A stretch of 64,000 bases of DNA from assembly GCA_033002965.1 (NCBI GenBank), contig JAURVB010013184.1:1-64000 (forward strand), written 5' to 3'. The notes below the pieces were generated by a model. The model ran no database searches, was not told where the DNA came from, and saw only the letters and a program-made list of their open reading frames with translations. This stretch comes from Piper betle. Lineage: Eukaryota; Streptophyta; Magnoliopsida; Piperales; Piperaceae. Shown here piece after piece: positions 12,042 to 23,500 of the stretch. Every line of letters starts with the position of its first letter. Position 1 is the first letter of the stretch. The position numbers and the translations under genes were made by a program.

Positions 12042-12969
12042 TTGTATGGAGAAAATTGTTTTCTCAAAATGAGGTTAGCCAAGAGTTTTTCCATGAAGGA
12101 CTTGGGTGAAGCAAGACAACTTCTTGGGCTGCAAATTACCCGAAATAAGAAGAGCAAGAAGTGGTGGTTATCTCAAGAAGGGTATGTGAAGAAAGTTCTT
12201 GAGAGATTCAACATGAGTGAACCTAAGCCGGTGACTACTACTTTGGGTAGTAATTTGCAATTGTCAAAAGAACAAGGTGCTAAGAGTGAGGATGATAAAG
12301 CTCACATGAAAATGGTGCCTTATGCTTCAGCTATTGGAAGTCTTATGTATGCTATAGTAAATACAAGACCAGATATTGCACATGCAGTGGGAGTAGTGAG
12401 CAGATTCATGAAGAACCCAGGAAAGAACATTGGATGACAGTGAAATAGATTTTCAGGTATTTGAAAGGAACTTCTAATTACTGTTTGTGTTTTGGGGGTG
12501 ATAATATTGATGTGCAAGGTTATGTGGACTTGGACCATGCTGGAAATAGAGACAATGGCAGGAGTACATCTAGATATATCTTTACAGTTGGTGGAACTGC
12601 AGTGAGTTGAGTTTCCAAATTGCAAAAGATAGTTGCTCTATCTTCAAATGAGGCTGAATATGTGACTGCTACAGAAGCTAGCAAGGAGTATATTTGGATT
12701 AAAACTTTAATGAATGAGTTAAGTTTTAATGGGGTTGATTGCAGGTTGTACAGTGATAGTTAAAGTGCAATCCATTTAGCCAAGAACTCGACATATCATT
12801 CTAGGACCAAACATATTCAGTTAAGGTATCATTTTATTAGATCGTTGTTAGAAGAAGGTAAACTAAAGTTGGAGAAGATAGATGGCAAAAAGAATCTGGC
12901 GGACATGTTGACTAAACCGGTGGAGGGACAAAAGTTAAGCTTTCGTTCAACTTTAGTGAACTTGCACTA
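12042..12969 (+). pseudogene. copia RT C-terminus and RNase H
   Basis: The frame at 12042-12437 holds the RT thumb and connection (FSMKDLGEARQLLGLQI, EGYVKKVLERFNM, RPDIAHAVGVVSRFM). A frame change near 12437 precedes RNase H: the conserved stretches D-x-D-H-A-G, VALSSNEAEYV and RTKHIQLRYHFIR are visible, ending in DMLTKPVEG close to the usual C-terminus at about 12969. Stops occur at about 12609 and 12761. It is the last coding part before the polypurine tract. Confidence 0.85.
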
Positions 12970-13040
12970 ACATGCAGGTGAAAGACTTATGCAACGAACA
13001 AGTGGCGGAAGAATTTGGACTGGTGTGTTCCAATCGGACT

Positions 13041-13052
13041 TCAAGGGGGAGA
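13041..13052 (+). promoter_or_regulatory. Polypurine tract of the copia element
   Basis: tcaagggggaga lies directly upstream of the 3' LTR start at 13054, the normal place for the plus-strand primer. Confidence 0.8.
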
Positions 13053-13053
13053 T

Positions 13054-13632
13054 TGTTAATATGTGTAATTATATTAATGATATGTAACTCATTGTCACAC
13101 TTGGAATACTAAAGAAATCTTAGAATATCAACAGAGGTGGCTGTTAGTTGTTCCATGGAAGATGAAGGGTCTCAAAGCTTCTCTATAAATTGAGCTTCAT
13201 TTGCCTCATTTTGAAAACAAATAGAGACAAGAAATATAAGAAAGACAAGAGGAGAGACAAAGAGAGAGAGATATAGAGATAAAAGAAGAGGGAAAATATT
13301 CACAAATTTAATCTTATACGGAGTATTGAGAGGAGAGAAATCTTATAATCTCAATAGTATAGGTTGAGTGAGTAATTTTCTTGTAATCTCAATATTATAG
13401 GTTGAGTGAGTAATTTTCTTGTACATCTCTATATGTTTGATGACTGTAATCTTTGGTTGAAGTAATGAATTGTTCGTTGTTGTCCTGTGGCTTTTGACTC
13501 TCGATAGAAGGAGGGTTTTCCACGTTAAATCTCTGTTCTTGTGATTTTGTTTTATTTTATTTCTCAGGTATTATTTTCCCAAATCTTGTGTTTGCTTTTG
13601 TTGATCTTCAATTTAGAGGATTTTTCTCAACA
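13054..13632 (+). repeat. 3' LTR of the copia element
   Basis: 579 bp, matching the 5' LTR. It is longer mainly because of a 38-bp tandem duplication at about 13347-13422 (aatctcaatagtatagg repeated as aatctcaatattatagg). Confidence 0.9.
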
Positions 13633-14179
13633 TCTTGAATCTCTCTCCAAAGCCACGCATGAGTTGAAAACCTGAATCAACAATGAGTCCGTAAAAAACC
13701 CTCCTTCTGATGCGTATATATATATACTCAAGCTATGGCCCGAAATAGTCACTAGAAAGTATGGACTCTACTATCTCCCACTAATTTCACAATTTTATTC
13801 TAAACAACTAAAAATCCTTAATAAACATCAAACCTAATATATTCATGTGCTGTGTGCAATTGAATGGGTAATCCTAACTCATTAGTTATTTGGTCAATTA
13901 TTATCGAGAGATAGAAATTAGAACCAACTAATAAAATCTACATAAGACTCGAAAGATAAGAGAAGAGTACATTTATCCTAGGCTATCAAGTTAGAAGAAG
14001 AGTGAGGAAGAGATCAATCAAATAGAGAGAGGAAGATATTTCCAGAACTTACTATAAAAATTTTGAATTTTCAACGTTTAAATATTTGCATGGTCATTGT
14101 TCTTTTCTTTTCTATGCTCACTAAATTTTTTAATTTTTTAGCATAAGGTTAAAAGTTCACAAGTTATAGATACTAAGGA

Positions 14180-14790
14180 GTCTTTGTGGGAGCAACGCCC
14201 TACTTTTCCTTTTCTTATTATGTTTTAATGCGCATTGATATAAAATCATTAGCACTTTTGGCGCGGGACTACTTTCGTCATTAAAATAAGTAGTTGAATT
14301 GGAATTTTAAGCACTCTATATCTTTTTTTTCTTATTCGAATTTAGCACATTATTATTTGTAGATTAAGTCATTGTATCCTTTGTGGGAGCAACGTCCTAC
14401 TTCCATTTGCTACAATCTGATTGTGTTTTAATGCACATTGATATAAAATCAACAATTTTTGGCGCTGTTGTCGGGGACTACTTTTTTTTCTTGTTTGAAT
14501 TTATCACATTTTATTTGTAGATTATGCCATTGTATTTCATTTGATTGTATGGCTTAGGCCAACAACTCATCCAACTTAGAACAATAATTTCTGTCATTAA
14601 ATTCATATGGTGGTTGCATTTTGCCTCATTCGATAAACAGTTAGCATTATTCCATCCTCCATGGTCATAAGTACTAATTTGTAAATAATAAACCCCCTTA
14701 AAATTTGATACCTGATTGTGTTTTAATGCGCATTGATGTAAAATCAACAATTTTTGGTGCCATTGTCGGGGACTACAAATTAACAACCTA
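14180..14790 (+). mobile_element. Repeated LTR-end / tRNA-Asp primer-binding-site relics
   Basis: Three related units each carry a piece like TTTTAATGCGCATTGATATA, then an LTR-like end (aaatcaaca) and a primer-binding-like site. The clearest is at 14459-14478, tggcgctgttgtcgggga, which differs at two positions from the 18-base complement of plant tRNA-Asp. Weaker versions are at about 14260 and 14755. The upstream string gtgggagcaacg(t/c)cctactt is also repeated (14188 and 14384). This is a partial, tandemly repeated 5' region of a gypsy-type or LARD element; no coding part is left. Confidence 0.6.
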
Positions 14791-14799
14791 GTACATATT

Positions 14800-15840
14800 T
14801 ATTCTCTACTTACCTTTCAAGTTTTACGTAGATTTTTGGATAGACTTAAACATCTATTTTTTTACATCTCCAAAATGAGTATGGATAAAGGGCTGGAATT
14901 CAAAACTGGCAATTCAATAAATGCTGAAAATTGGAGGTAGCTATTAAAGAAAAAACAGATAACAGTGATCAATGAGCAATAGCAGAAACTTAAGATTCTA
15001 TTACATTTGCTCAACCCATACGAGGTAGTATGTTAGTAGCCCAATCGATTATTAGAAAATATAAAATTTTGCCTTCTATTAGTAAGTTCTAATTTCTCTC
15101 TCTCGATGATAATTGACCATTAATTAAGTAATACATTCAACTTCCAACTGCACACAACAAATGAAATATCTTTTGATCTCACCCACAAATAAACCAAGAA
15201 GTCTGTCATGTGAAATCTTGCTTATGACTAACTTCAATCTCTCCCTCTCGATGTCAAATTAAAGTTAGTAGATCCTAAAACAAGTTGATCAGTCAATTTT
15301 AGTATGAACTTAGTAGAGACATTATGTGACCTCTGGAAGTTAATTTTTTATTATTGTATAATGAACATTAAAAAGAAAACTCACACAACCTATAAATGAA
15401 CTCAACTCAATATTTAATAAAGATCCATTTGATGCATGAAAGAAGATGTAGAATACTATATTTGATCAAACCAGCACAAGACAAGATTCAATTTAAAATA
15501 ATAATAAAATTATTATACCTAATTGTTAAGGAAATTAAATTAGTAATTACATATTTATAGATTAAAGGAAAGGAAAATAAGATATGACATGGATGTATGA
15601 ACAATAACAAAACTATTAGTGCAAAAATTACCAAGATCAGATTTGAGTTGGCCAATGTACAGAGTGACCACTATTGTCAAAATTTCAAATCTAGTCAATG
15701 GTTCAGAGGAAAAAATAAGACAAATAGATAAAAGGATAATTATATCCCTACAATTGGTGTATCCCCAGCCCACGACCTTTCTGGCCCGTGACCGGCAGCC
15801 TAGCCAACGCTTCTAATCCAGCCCACCATCTAACACGGAA
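14800..15840. other. Intergenic AT-rich sequence, no gene seen
   Basis: Short frames only and no recognisable motif. The stretch next to the minus-strand LTR at 15863 is presumably the remains of that element's interior. Confidence 0.5.
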
Positions 15841-15847
15841 CCAGGTC

Positions 15848-16016
15848 GGCTCTGATACTATTTGTAACGACCCAGCCCAAAGTGCAACGTAATGGGCTAA
15901 GTCATTTCTTTAAAATGGGTACCCCAAAAGTTAAAGATCTCTAGTCCATTCCCACTTATAAACATGATCTTCTCCCAGTAGGTATTAGATGTGGGATTAA
16001 GTTGAGGGATCTCACA
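15848..16016 (-). mobile_element. Short LTR (about 154 bp) with tRNA-iMet primer-binding site, minus orientation
   Basis: On the minus strand the unit starts TGTGAGATCCCTCAACTT at 16016 and ends CTGGGTCGTTACA at 15863. After two bases it is followed by TAGTATCAGAGCC (15860-15848), a one-mismatch version of the initiator-Met primer-binding site. The short LTR suggests a TRIM or another small non-autonomous element. A diverged copy lies in the opposite orientation at 16984-17132. Confidence 0.6.
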
Positions 16017-16929
16017 CAGGCTAACACAAGTTAAGAAAATTAGTAAAGAAACAAAATTAAAAATAAAGAAAAATATAAAACTCAATAAAATGCACAAGTG
16101 TTCTTCAAATTTTTTAAGAGTTGACCATGGTGTTTATATATAGCTCGAGGCGTTGCTCTTTATCTTTACCTCAAGTTTCTGTGTTGCAATGACGTCTTTG
16201 GTAGATGAAGAGCCACAAGATGTCTCCCCCTCAAAGTACATGCACCACTAACTCACATTAATGCATCCCTCGGTCTTTTACATTCCCACGTGAGTGATGG
16301 TTAAAGGAAAGATTGGCCAAGGAAAAGTGGCACCTCAACCCTGGAGAAATTTAGTTGGAATGCAGAAAGCCACCAAAAAGCCTAGTCGAGCATGACGGCA
16401 CTGCTTTCTTCTGCAATTCCAATCGCTAAGGTGGTTACATACTTAACTTGATTTTTTATACTATTTTCCTGAAGTTTTTCACACACACGATCTCATAAGA
16501 GAGACTTTCGTTTTTGCGTTTCTAAAATGTAGTTCTATGATTTTTTATAGAAGCTTCTAGAGGCATTCTGGTAGGAAGGCCGATGGTGTAGAATTTCTAA
16601 ATTGCATTCAAGGTTAAACATAACTACTATTGAGTTAGCAAAGACGAAGTTTTGGTCTCCTTTCTTTCTTTTTGAACAAGCATAGAAAGGACCATCAATT
16701 CTGAGGACGGGAATGAAATGGACTTTCTCAATCATGTGCTGAGGGACTTCCAAATCAATGGTCCAAAGTCTCACTTTTTACATTTCTACCCTAGCAGAAA
16801 ACATCCTTGGATAACTGCTTGGTTATTTACAAATGAGAGCTTTATGGTTTCGTGTTAGATGGTAGATTGGACTAGACACGTTGGCTAGGTTATCAACCAT
16901 GGGTTAAAAAAGATTGTGGGTTGGAGCTA

Positions 16930-17132
16930 ACAACGAGCTAAGTGTAAGAATTTTGAAGACGAAATTTCTTAAGGTGGATGGATTGTCAGATCTCTCAACT
17001 TAGTCTCACATCTTATACATACTGGAATAAGATCATGTTTAAAAGCAAGAATGGATTATAAATCGTTAACTTAGTTAACTAGTTTTAAATAGATAACTTA
17101 TCCCTTAGTTTGTACTTTGGGTTGGGTCAATG
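16930..17132 (+). mobile_element. Diverged LTR copy in plus orientation with upstream polypurine-like region
   Basis: 16984-17132 matches the LTR at 15863-16016 read in the opposite direction: TGTCAGATCTCTCAACTT at the start, AGATCATGTTTA in the middle, and TTTGGGTTGGGTC near the end. The sequence just before it (gaagacgaaatttcttaagg, about 16956-16975) resembles the region that precedes the 3' LTR in plant chromoviruses. No primer-binding site follows. It is probably a 3' LTR of a degraded element. Confidence 0.5.
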
Positions 17133-17824
17133 CGTTCCAAAGTCCCTACGACTTGCAATAGTCATCACTAGGAGACTGAGAGACTTGCTCTTTAGACTTT
17201 GCACCTTTTGAGAGTCTCCAATAAGAAGTTTTTGCAATTCTTCATTTTGAGAAATGGGCCCTGAAGGAGTGCTTCTCCTTTCACTAAAGGATAGGCTTAC
17301 CAAGCCCCACATTTTTGCTTTTTAGGAAGTCAAATGTGATGTTTCGAGGCCTATTTTAGCGCATTTCAAAAGGCAACCTAACCGCTTAGGTTACCTTTGG
17401 AAGCGCTACTAAGCATCAGGTGAAGAATGAAAAACGTCTACTAATGCCAATGGGATCTGATCCCTTTGGATCAGCAACGAATGTATTGTATTGTATCTAT
17501 GATGAAGAAAGATTTCTCCTAGGGTTTAGACCCGGAATGCCACACCTTGTAGAAGGCGATTCACAAGAGAATCGGGTATAGTTCCATTTGACCGAGATGT
17601 GAATGCCCCTCACAGAATTCTAGCTTCAATAAGCAAGTCTTGCTTTGACTCCCTGGCTTGTTGCATTGGGAGAATAGTTAGGCCTTGATTAGCGCTGTAT
17701 CATAATGAATGGATTAAAAAAGCTATCTCCTAACCTCCTGGATCCACTAGGCCAGTGGAAGACAATGAGAAGGGCTTCACATCCTAGGGATTTTTAGGCC
17801 ATTTCTTTTAATGTCATCTACTAG
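17133..17824. other. Unclassified repeat-derived sequence
   Basis: Moderate GC, no stop-free frame beyond about 60 codons, no motif. It lies between an LTR relic and a hAT-like element. Confidence 0.4.
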
Positions 17825-18336
17825 TAGGGCTGTTCACAGGCCAGTTTGAGTCGAGTTTTTTTTTAATTAAGAAAATACTATTTAGATATTTTTTCTGATT
17901 ATAAAACTTTAAATGTTATATACATAAACATACATTGTCAATGGACAATGGCAATGTCAGGGGTTTTTTAAAAAATAATTGGTTACACTTGTAGTTTTAT
18001 TGTATTTATTACACCACGTTATCAATGTTTAAAGTTGCCAATATTGGGAATGATTTAAGGCATGCCAATTGAATTGAGATTGTTTGCCATTAAACTTGGA
18101 GTATATGAAACGTTTTGGTCTTCTTTCATTGAAAGTAATATATTGAGTCGAGTCGAACCTATTCGAGTTATGAGTCAATTGAGTTACTAGTCGAGTCTGA
18201 ATCGAGTCGAGTCAATCCGGGTTTAATAGAACTCGTGATCAACTCATTTGTCACCGAGTTGAGTTGAGTTATAAGTATTGTGTTATCAAGTCGAGTTATA
18301 AATATGACGAGTCGACTCATTATGTGAACAGCCCTA
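17825..18336. mobile_element. hAT-like miniature element, about 512 bp
   Basis: The terminal inverted repeats are TAGGGCTGTTCAC (17825) and GTGAACAGCCCTA (ending 18336), perfect over 13 bases. The 8 bases outside are tctactag and tccactgt, matching at 5 of 8 positions, as for an old 8-bp target duplication. The interior near the right end is rich in repeated GAGTCGAG / CGAGTTATG, a feature of a common plant non-autonomous hAT class. No transposase. Confidence 0.75.
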
Positions 18337-19232
18337 TCCACTGTTAACCCATCCAATACACCATCCACACTAAGGCACTTTATTACATATTACTCCTACA
18401 AATAAAAATAAAGTAGAAAACAAGCAAAAAGTCATAATTAACTTACTTTGGACTTGCAAATATGCATATGAAAATGAAGGGGGAAAATAAATAAAATGAA
18501 AAGTTAACCTACCCTCAGGAATTGAAGTTTTGATAGTCCGACCGAGTAAAACATCATTGAAACTTCATCTCGTAATAACTAAATTAACCCCATCACAATC
18601 TCACGACAACCAACCAACACTCAATCTTGTACTTAAATATTCACAATCATTAAAATTCTAAACACATCAAACTATCAATCTCATTCGCAGATTAACTTCC
18701 CGTAAGAATTAATGTAGAACCTCTTCATCTCTCAAGTCAAACTGAATCCGCTTATACCACCATCATACACAAAAGATCGGATCTTTATAACTTTACAAGC
18801 ATTGACACCTTCTTCACTAATGTAAGATTTTTATCAATCAAGTTCAATAAGATTTTATAAATTGTAATGGGGCTGAGGTAGGGCTAAAAATGGATAACAA
18901 GTCAACAACCAATATACCCTAGCACAATATTCCTACCAAATCGGCAACAAATAAGCTCAAAACACCCTTCTACCAAGACAAATATGTTTTCCATTTTCAC
19001 TTTTTTCTCATTCAGCCAAAGATATAATCTGGTTTTCTTTTTTAATGTCTTTTGACTCAGTTTCACCTTTTTTTAAAAAAAAATACACCATCCTTACACA
19101 TCAGTGTACCCACATACACGATGTTAATTTAGCTCCTTTAATTTCTTGCTGCTATTTATTGGTATACTTTGTGGTGAAAATTTTGTATATATATATGATG
19201 TACAGTGAGAAATCTATTCCGAACTTGCACAG
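18337..19232. other. Intergenic AT-rich sequence, no gene seen
   Basis: No coding signal and no clear repeat boundaries. Ends at the acceptor site of the orphan exon. Confidence 0.5.
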
Positions 19233-19352
19233 ACTTCCATCAATACTAGGGGTGGAATATCTACATCAACCCAGGGCAGGAAGCCGAGGAATGAAGACTG
19301 GTCCTTGTGGGAGTTTGTCCACTTCGGAGCCTACCCTCCCAAAAAGACTGGG
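19233..19352 (+). CDS. Orphan coding exon with consensus splice sites, unknown protein
   Basis: A 120-bp (40-codon) open segment is bounded by an acceptor (ttgcacag at 19225-19232) and a donor (gtatgt at 19353). It reads in phase 0 at both ends. The peptide has the composition of a real globular protein, with NEDWSLWEFVHFGAYPP in its second half: four aromatic Trp/Phe residues in a short space and a Pro-Pro end. I do not recognise the family. No neighbouring exon was found in the 1 kb on either side, so it may be a gene fragment carried by a repeat, the last trace of a decayed gene, or an exon of a gene with long introns. Codon composition is clearly less AT-rich than the flanks. Confidence 0.45.
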
Positions 19353-20150
19353 GTATGTGTTTATCAGAGAAAATGGTGAGGACTGTTTTTTATTCTCCTA
19401 CATAACAACAAAAGAAAAACTAATGGATGGAATCGTGGAATCCTTCCATGTGACAACGTATTTTTTTTTGGTCAAGCATGTGGCAAAATACATATTTTTC
19501 TTCAAAGCAATCGACAAAATACATTCTAGACAAAAACGTGATATTAATAGATTTCTATCGAAAATTTCTAAAATTAAACGATAAATGAACATCACACAAT
19601 AACGATAAGAAGAAAAATTCTTCAACCAGCCATTTTATGTTGTCTTGAGCCGAGCCGGAGCAAGGGATTGGGCTTGGTCTACTTGAAAAGTTATATTGGA
19701 ACAATTATATGTTACAATATTGGATGTATAACTAAATAAAATCAAATAAAAAACATGGATATATAACAAAAATCTTAAAAATAAAAAACATTTTACAACA
19801 ATTATTTATGATCTCGTCCAACAACCCCCAGTCGTGTGGGTGTGTAGACTAAGCCACCCCATAGCAGTTTTGATTAACGACGACTCAATCTTTATCGATT
19901 GAGATTAGAATCATCTAATATATATTTTATTATTATTTTTTAAGAAAAAATAGGTGTCTCGGGCACCTTAAGACCCAAATTCGTATTCAATCCCTAATGA
20001 AATCAATTTATAAAAGTTGTTATTAAAATGTAAAATATATATAATTCATCCTACGGAAAATTTTTGCCACTATTTAATTTAATAGTATTAGGAGTGAAAT
20101 AATTTAATGTTTGTATAATTTTTAATATTTCTAATATTTTTATAAGCCAG
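19353..20150. other. Intergenic AT-rich sequence upstream of the DUF21/CBS gene
   Basis: No gene. Base composition shifts sharply to GC-rich at about 20150, where the promoter and 5' UTR of the next gene begin. Confidence 0.5.
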
Positions 20151-20386
20151 GAGAGCTGGGTGGCGCCAGCTCGTCCTCGACTTGCCATAGCCTTGGAGAA
20201 TCTGATGGAGCATTTTTGTTTATCTCCACCGCACCGACAATAGCGCCGCTTCTTAGCTGGCTAGTTCCGCCAATCAAAATGCGGCATTTATTTTGTTACG
20301 GCGCAGGTAAGGAACGTCAACTATTTGCCCCTCTAGTCAATCAAAATAAAAAATAGAAACCCAGAAAGCTAATATCGCCGGCGGCG
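20150..20386 (+). promoter_or_regulatory. Putative promoter / 5' UTR of the DUF21/CBS gene
   Basis: A GC-rich stretch within AT-rich surroundings, with a CCAAT box (gccaatcaaaa at about 20267). No clear TATA box is seen close to the start. A short upstream reading frame (ATG GAG CAT...) lies at about 20209-20250. Transcription start is not determined. Confidence 0.4.
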
Positions 20387-20529
20387 ATGAGGACGGCGAC
20401 GGCGGCGGCTATGGCGGCTGTGATGGCGGCGAGGCACTGGCCGGCGCTGCGGGGGAGGACATCGCCTTCGGGTCGTTCTGGTGGTTCACCTACGGCGGCA
20501 TCTCCTGCCTCCTCGTCCTCTTCGCCGGC
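20387..20529 (+). other. Probable N-terminal coding region of the DUF21/CBS gene, out of frame by one base
   Basis: An ATG at 20387 opens a frame beginning MRTATAAAMAAVMAARHWPA, like the Ala-rich starts of plant DUF21/CBS proteins. The frame joins the main one only if one extra G is present in the G-run at 20451-20455; it would then continue GEDIAFGSFWWFTYGG into the first membrane segment. In the main frame, codons are open back to a stop at 20347 but contain no ATG before 20530. So either the window has a missing base or the allele uses the downstream start. Confidence 0.6.
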
Positions 20530-23500
20530 ATGATGTCCGGCCTCACCCTCGGCCTGATGTCCCTCGGCCTCGTCGAGCTCGAGATCCTCCAACGCAGTGG
20601 CACCACGATCGAAAAGAAGCAAGCTGGTACGTCCCCGGTGATACCTTCCATTTCCCCCTCCCTTTTCTGCTTTGTTCTTCGATCGATCATTTTTGCGCGG
20701 ATGCCGATAATCATTCTCGCGGGTGTGTTTGTGATTGTATTGTTGTTTGAATTTGTGGACGGTGAGGTGCGCAAATTGATGGTTAGGGTTTTGGTTCTTG
20801 ACCATATTTGCATGGGTGCAGAGAATCGCGGCTGGGTTTGTGATTGTATTGTTGTTTGAGTTTGTGGATTGTGAGGTGCGCTATAGATGATTGCTTGCGA
20901 TTGTTGTTGCGTTGATTCAGTTTGTGTGAGTTCATGTGATTAATGGGGGTGCTTAGGATCACATTTGCGGTGATTTGTGGTGGGAACCGAAGTATCGATT
21001 TCGGTTTCGTTGCTCTGGCTTGTATGTTTCTTTGTCTCCGATTAGTGAAATTGGGGGCAATCGGTGATCCATATTGTTTAGTTGCAATTGTTGCTTAGTT
21101 CGATTTTGTGGGTCGATGTGGTTAATGATGGTTCATTTCGGGCATATTTGATACTTGGTTTTTGTTGTTGGGATTATATGTTGCTTGTTTCCGATTGGTG
21201 AACTTGTTGTACTTTATGATCTTAAATTCGTGTTGGAGGTTGTAGGAAGGGTTGTGTTCTGATCTACTTTTCGATTCCTTCATGCACTTTAAAATCAGGC
21301 TCATGCATTCCTGTAAAATAGTTTAGGAAGTATCGAAATCTTTCGTAGAGTAATTGCGCAGTTTTCCTTGCTCATGTTCCTAGTTTTCAAATGGTGATGT
21401 CTGTGTAATCTATGTTAAAAGTTCATGTTGGGAGGCTGTAGGATTGTGTGGTCTACGTTCAGCTGTTTTTTACATTTGTGAATCAGTCTAGATAGACATG
21501 CATTCCTAAAGAGCATTAATTAGTTTTTTTTTTTTTGGAGATTCGAAAAAATTGGCCTCCTTGCTTGACTGTTCCAATTAATAAAAGCAGGTCAATCTAT
21601 GATCTAAATTTAAGTGGGATAAGTAGGAGTTGTTTGTTCTCATCTACATTTATTTTTTGACCATACTAGGTCACATACATTCCTAAAACCATTGGTTGTG
21701 GATTCTCGTGAAGGTGCTAGTATTAGAGATGAAAACCTTGGGAAAAAAAATGCCATGCCATCCCCATTGATGAAACTGTATTACGAGTAATTAATTTCCT
21801 CATAGGAAAGATGCAGGAGGAAGTAGCTTATGCAGCCTCTGTCTGGCTTGTTCAAGACTTACTATGCATTTATAAATTGCATGTACTCTATTATTTGACA
21901 TTTAAACTTTGCTTTGCAGCTGCCATCCTTCCAGTTGTTCAGAAACAGCACCAGCTTTTAGTCACCTTGCTTCTATGCAATGCTTGTGCAATGGAGGTCA
22001 CCCCTTCGTTCCTTAAACATTTTATCTGCATTTTGCACATTAATTTATATGATTTCATGGGCGTTTTCCCCAGTTCTGATAAATGCTTTATCTAGCTTTT
22101 GTGCGTGGTTTTTGTGTTCTAATTTTAATGTTGATACACGCAGGCTCTCCCTTTGTGTCTTGACAAGATGTTCCACCCTTTGGTTGCAATATTGTTGTCT
22201 GTCACTTTTGTGCTTGCTTTTGGAGAGGTATACTTTCTAAAAGGATTACTACTAAAAATAGTGTTTATTTTATTGGAATGAACCCCATTATTTGGATTCT
22301 TCTTTTTGTTAGGTTTTGCCACAGGCAATATGTACAAGATATGGACTTGCAGTTGGTGCAAGTTTGGTCTGGCTTGTTCGAATCTTGATGATTGTTTGTT
22401 ATCCTCTATCTTATCCCATAGGGAAGGTAAAATTTCTATGATTTTTGGTAAGATCTTTCTGAATGTCTAATTTATCGGCTTGCAAACTTGTATGCACCCA
22501 AATATGAGTGAAGATTTAAAATAAAGTTGGGCTTAGATCATTATTGTAGAAAAAACCTTTAATTGTTATTTGCAAAAAATTCAAAATTGTCAAATCCAGA
22601 GCTTGGAGCATTGTATATGAAAAAAGGAATAAATAAGACACAAACTTGGTTGAAGTTCAATTAGTTACGAAACCGTCATCAAGTGGATAATTATGGAAAG
22701 ATGGGGATATGTGGATGATGACATCATTTTTTGCTTGTCCTTGATTTTTTTTAAGATAAATAAAGACAGAATCAAGAAAAATAAAATAATGATAAATTAA
22801 ACAACAGTCAAATAAAATCCAATAATTTCAACGGATAAACACAAGTATTCTAATGGATGGATTTACACTTTAATACACCAAGTATAAAAGAATATTTTAG
22901 GCATTTCTTGCAATTGTCCTTACTCCTTAAAAGAATAATTCACAGACAAGAGGGTAGTTGAAAGTCAAGCCAAATTTTTGGCAGACTTGGGAGTAAGCTT
23001 AGAAAGTTTGTCCACGGGTGCTTAGCTAGTCTGAGGCTAAATTTTTTATTTAATGGAGTCAGAGGCTTGCTTGGCCCAATTGAGTCGAAGACTTTCTTGG
23101 CCTTGTTGAGCCAACAGCAATTTGTAGAGCCAGTTTGTGTCAATGACTTGCTTGGGCATACCAATTTGCATCCTTGTGGAGACCCAAGGCTTGCTTGACC
23201 CAACTGATTTGAAGATTCGCTCAGCCTGTGTACTGTATCATGGCCCCTTGAGCCCAAGGTTGCTGGGCCCAGTTGTGTCAAAGACTTGTCTCACGTGCCA
23301 ATTCATATGGTTTGGTTGAGTTGAATACTCACTCATTCTGTGCACTGGTTTGTAATTCTGTTGAGCCAAATGCTTTTTGTCCCGTTTGCATTGAAGACTT
23401 GCTCAGCCTCATTGAGTTTAACTGCGGTTCACTGCTCAGATTGAGCCAAATATACACTCGGCCATGCAGTCTAAGCACTGGTCAGTTAGTTGAGTCCGAG

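Larger units (their letters stand above)
8835..13632 (+). mobile_element. Ty1/copia LTR retrotransposon, complete ends, defective coding
   Basis: Both LTRs are present (8835-9376 and 13054-13632), both starting TGTTAATATG and ending TCTCAACA. The flanking 5-mers are tattg (8830-8834) and tcttg (13633-13637), a target-site duplication with one change. Domain order between the LTRs is gag, protease, integrase remnant, reverse transcriptase, RNase H, which defines copia. The element is dead: the gag zinc knuckle is frameshifted, the integrase core is deleted, and stops interrupt RT and RNase H. Total length is 4798 bp. Confidence 0.93.

Noticed and set aside
20341..20813. Minus-strand frames opposite the first exon of the DUF21/CBS gene
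   Set aside because: Antisense shadows of a GC-rich coding exon; composition explained by the sense strand.
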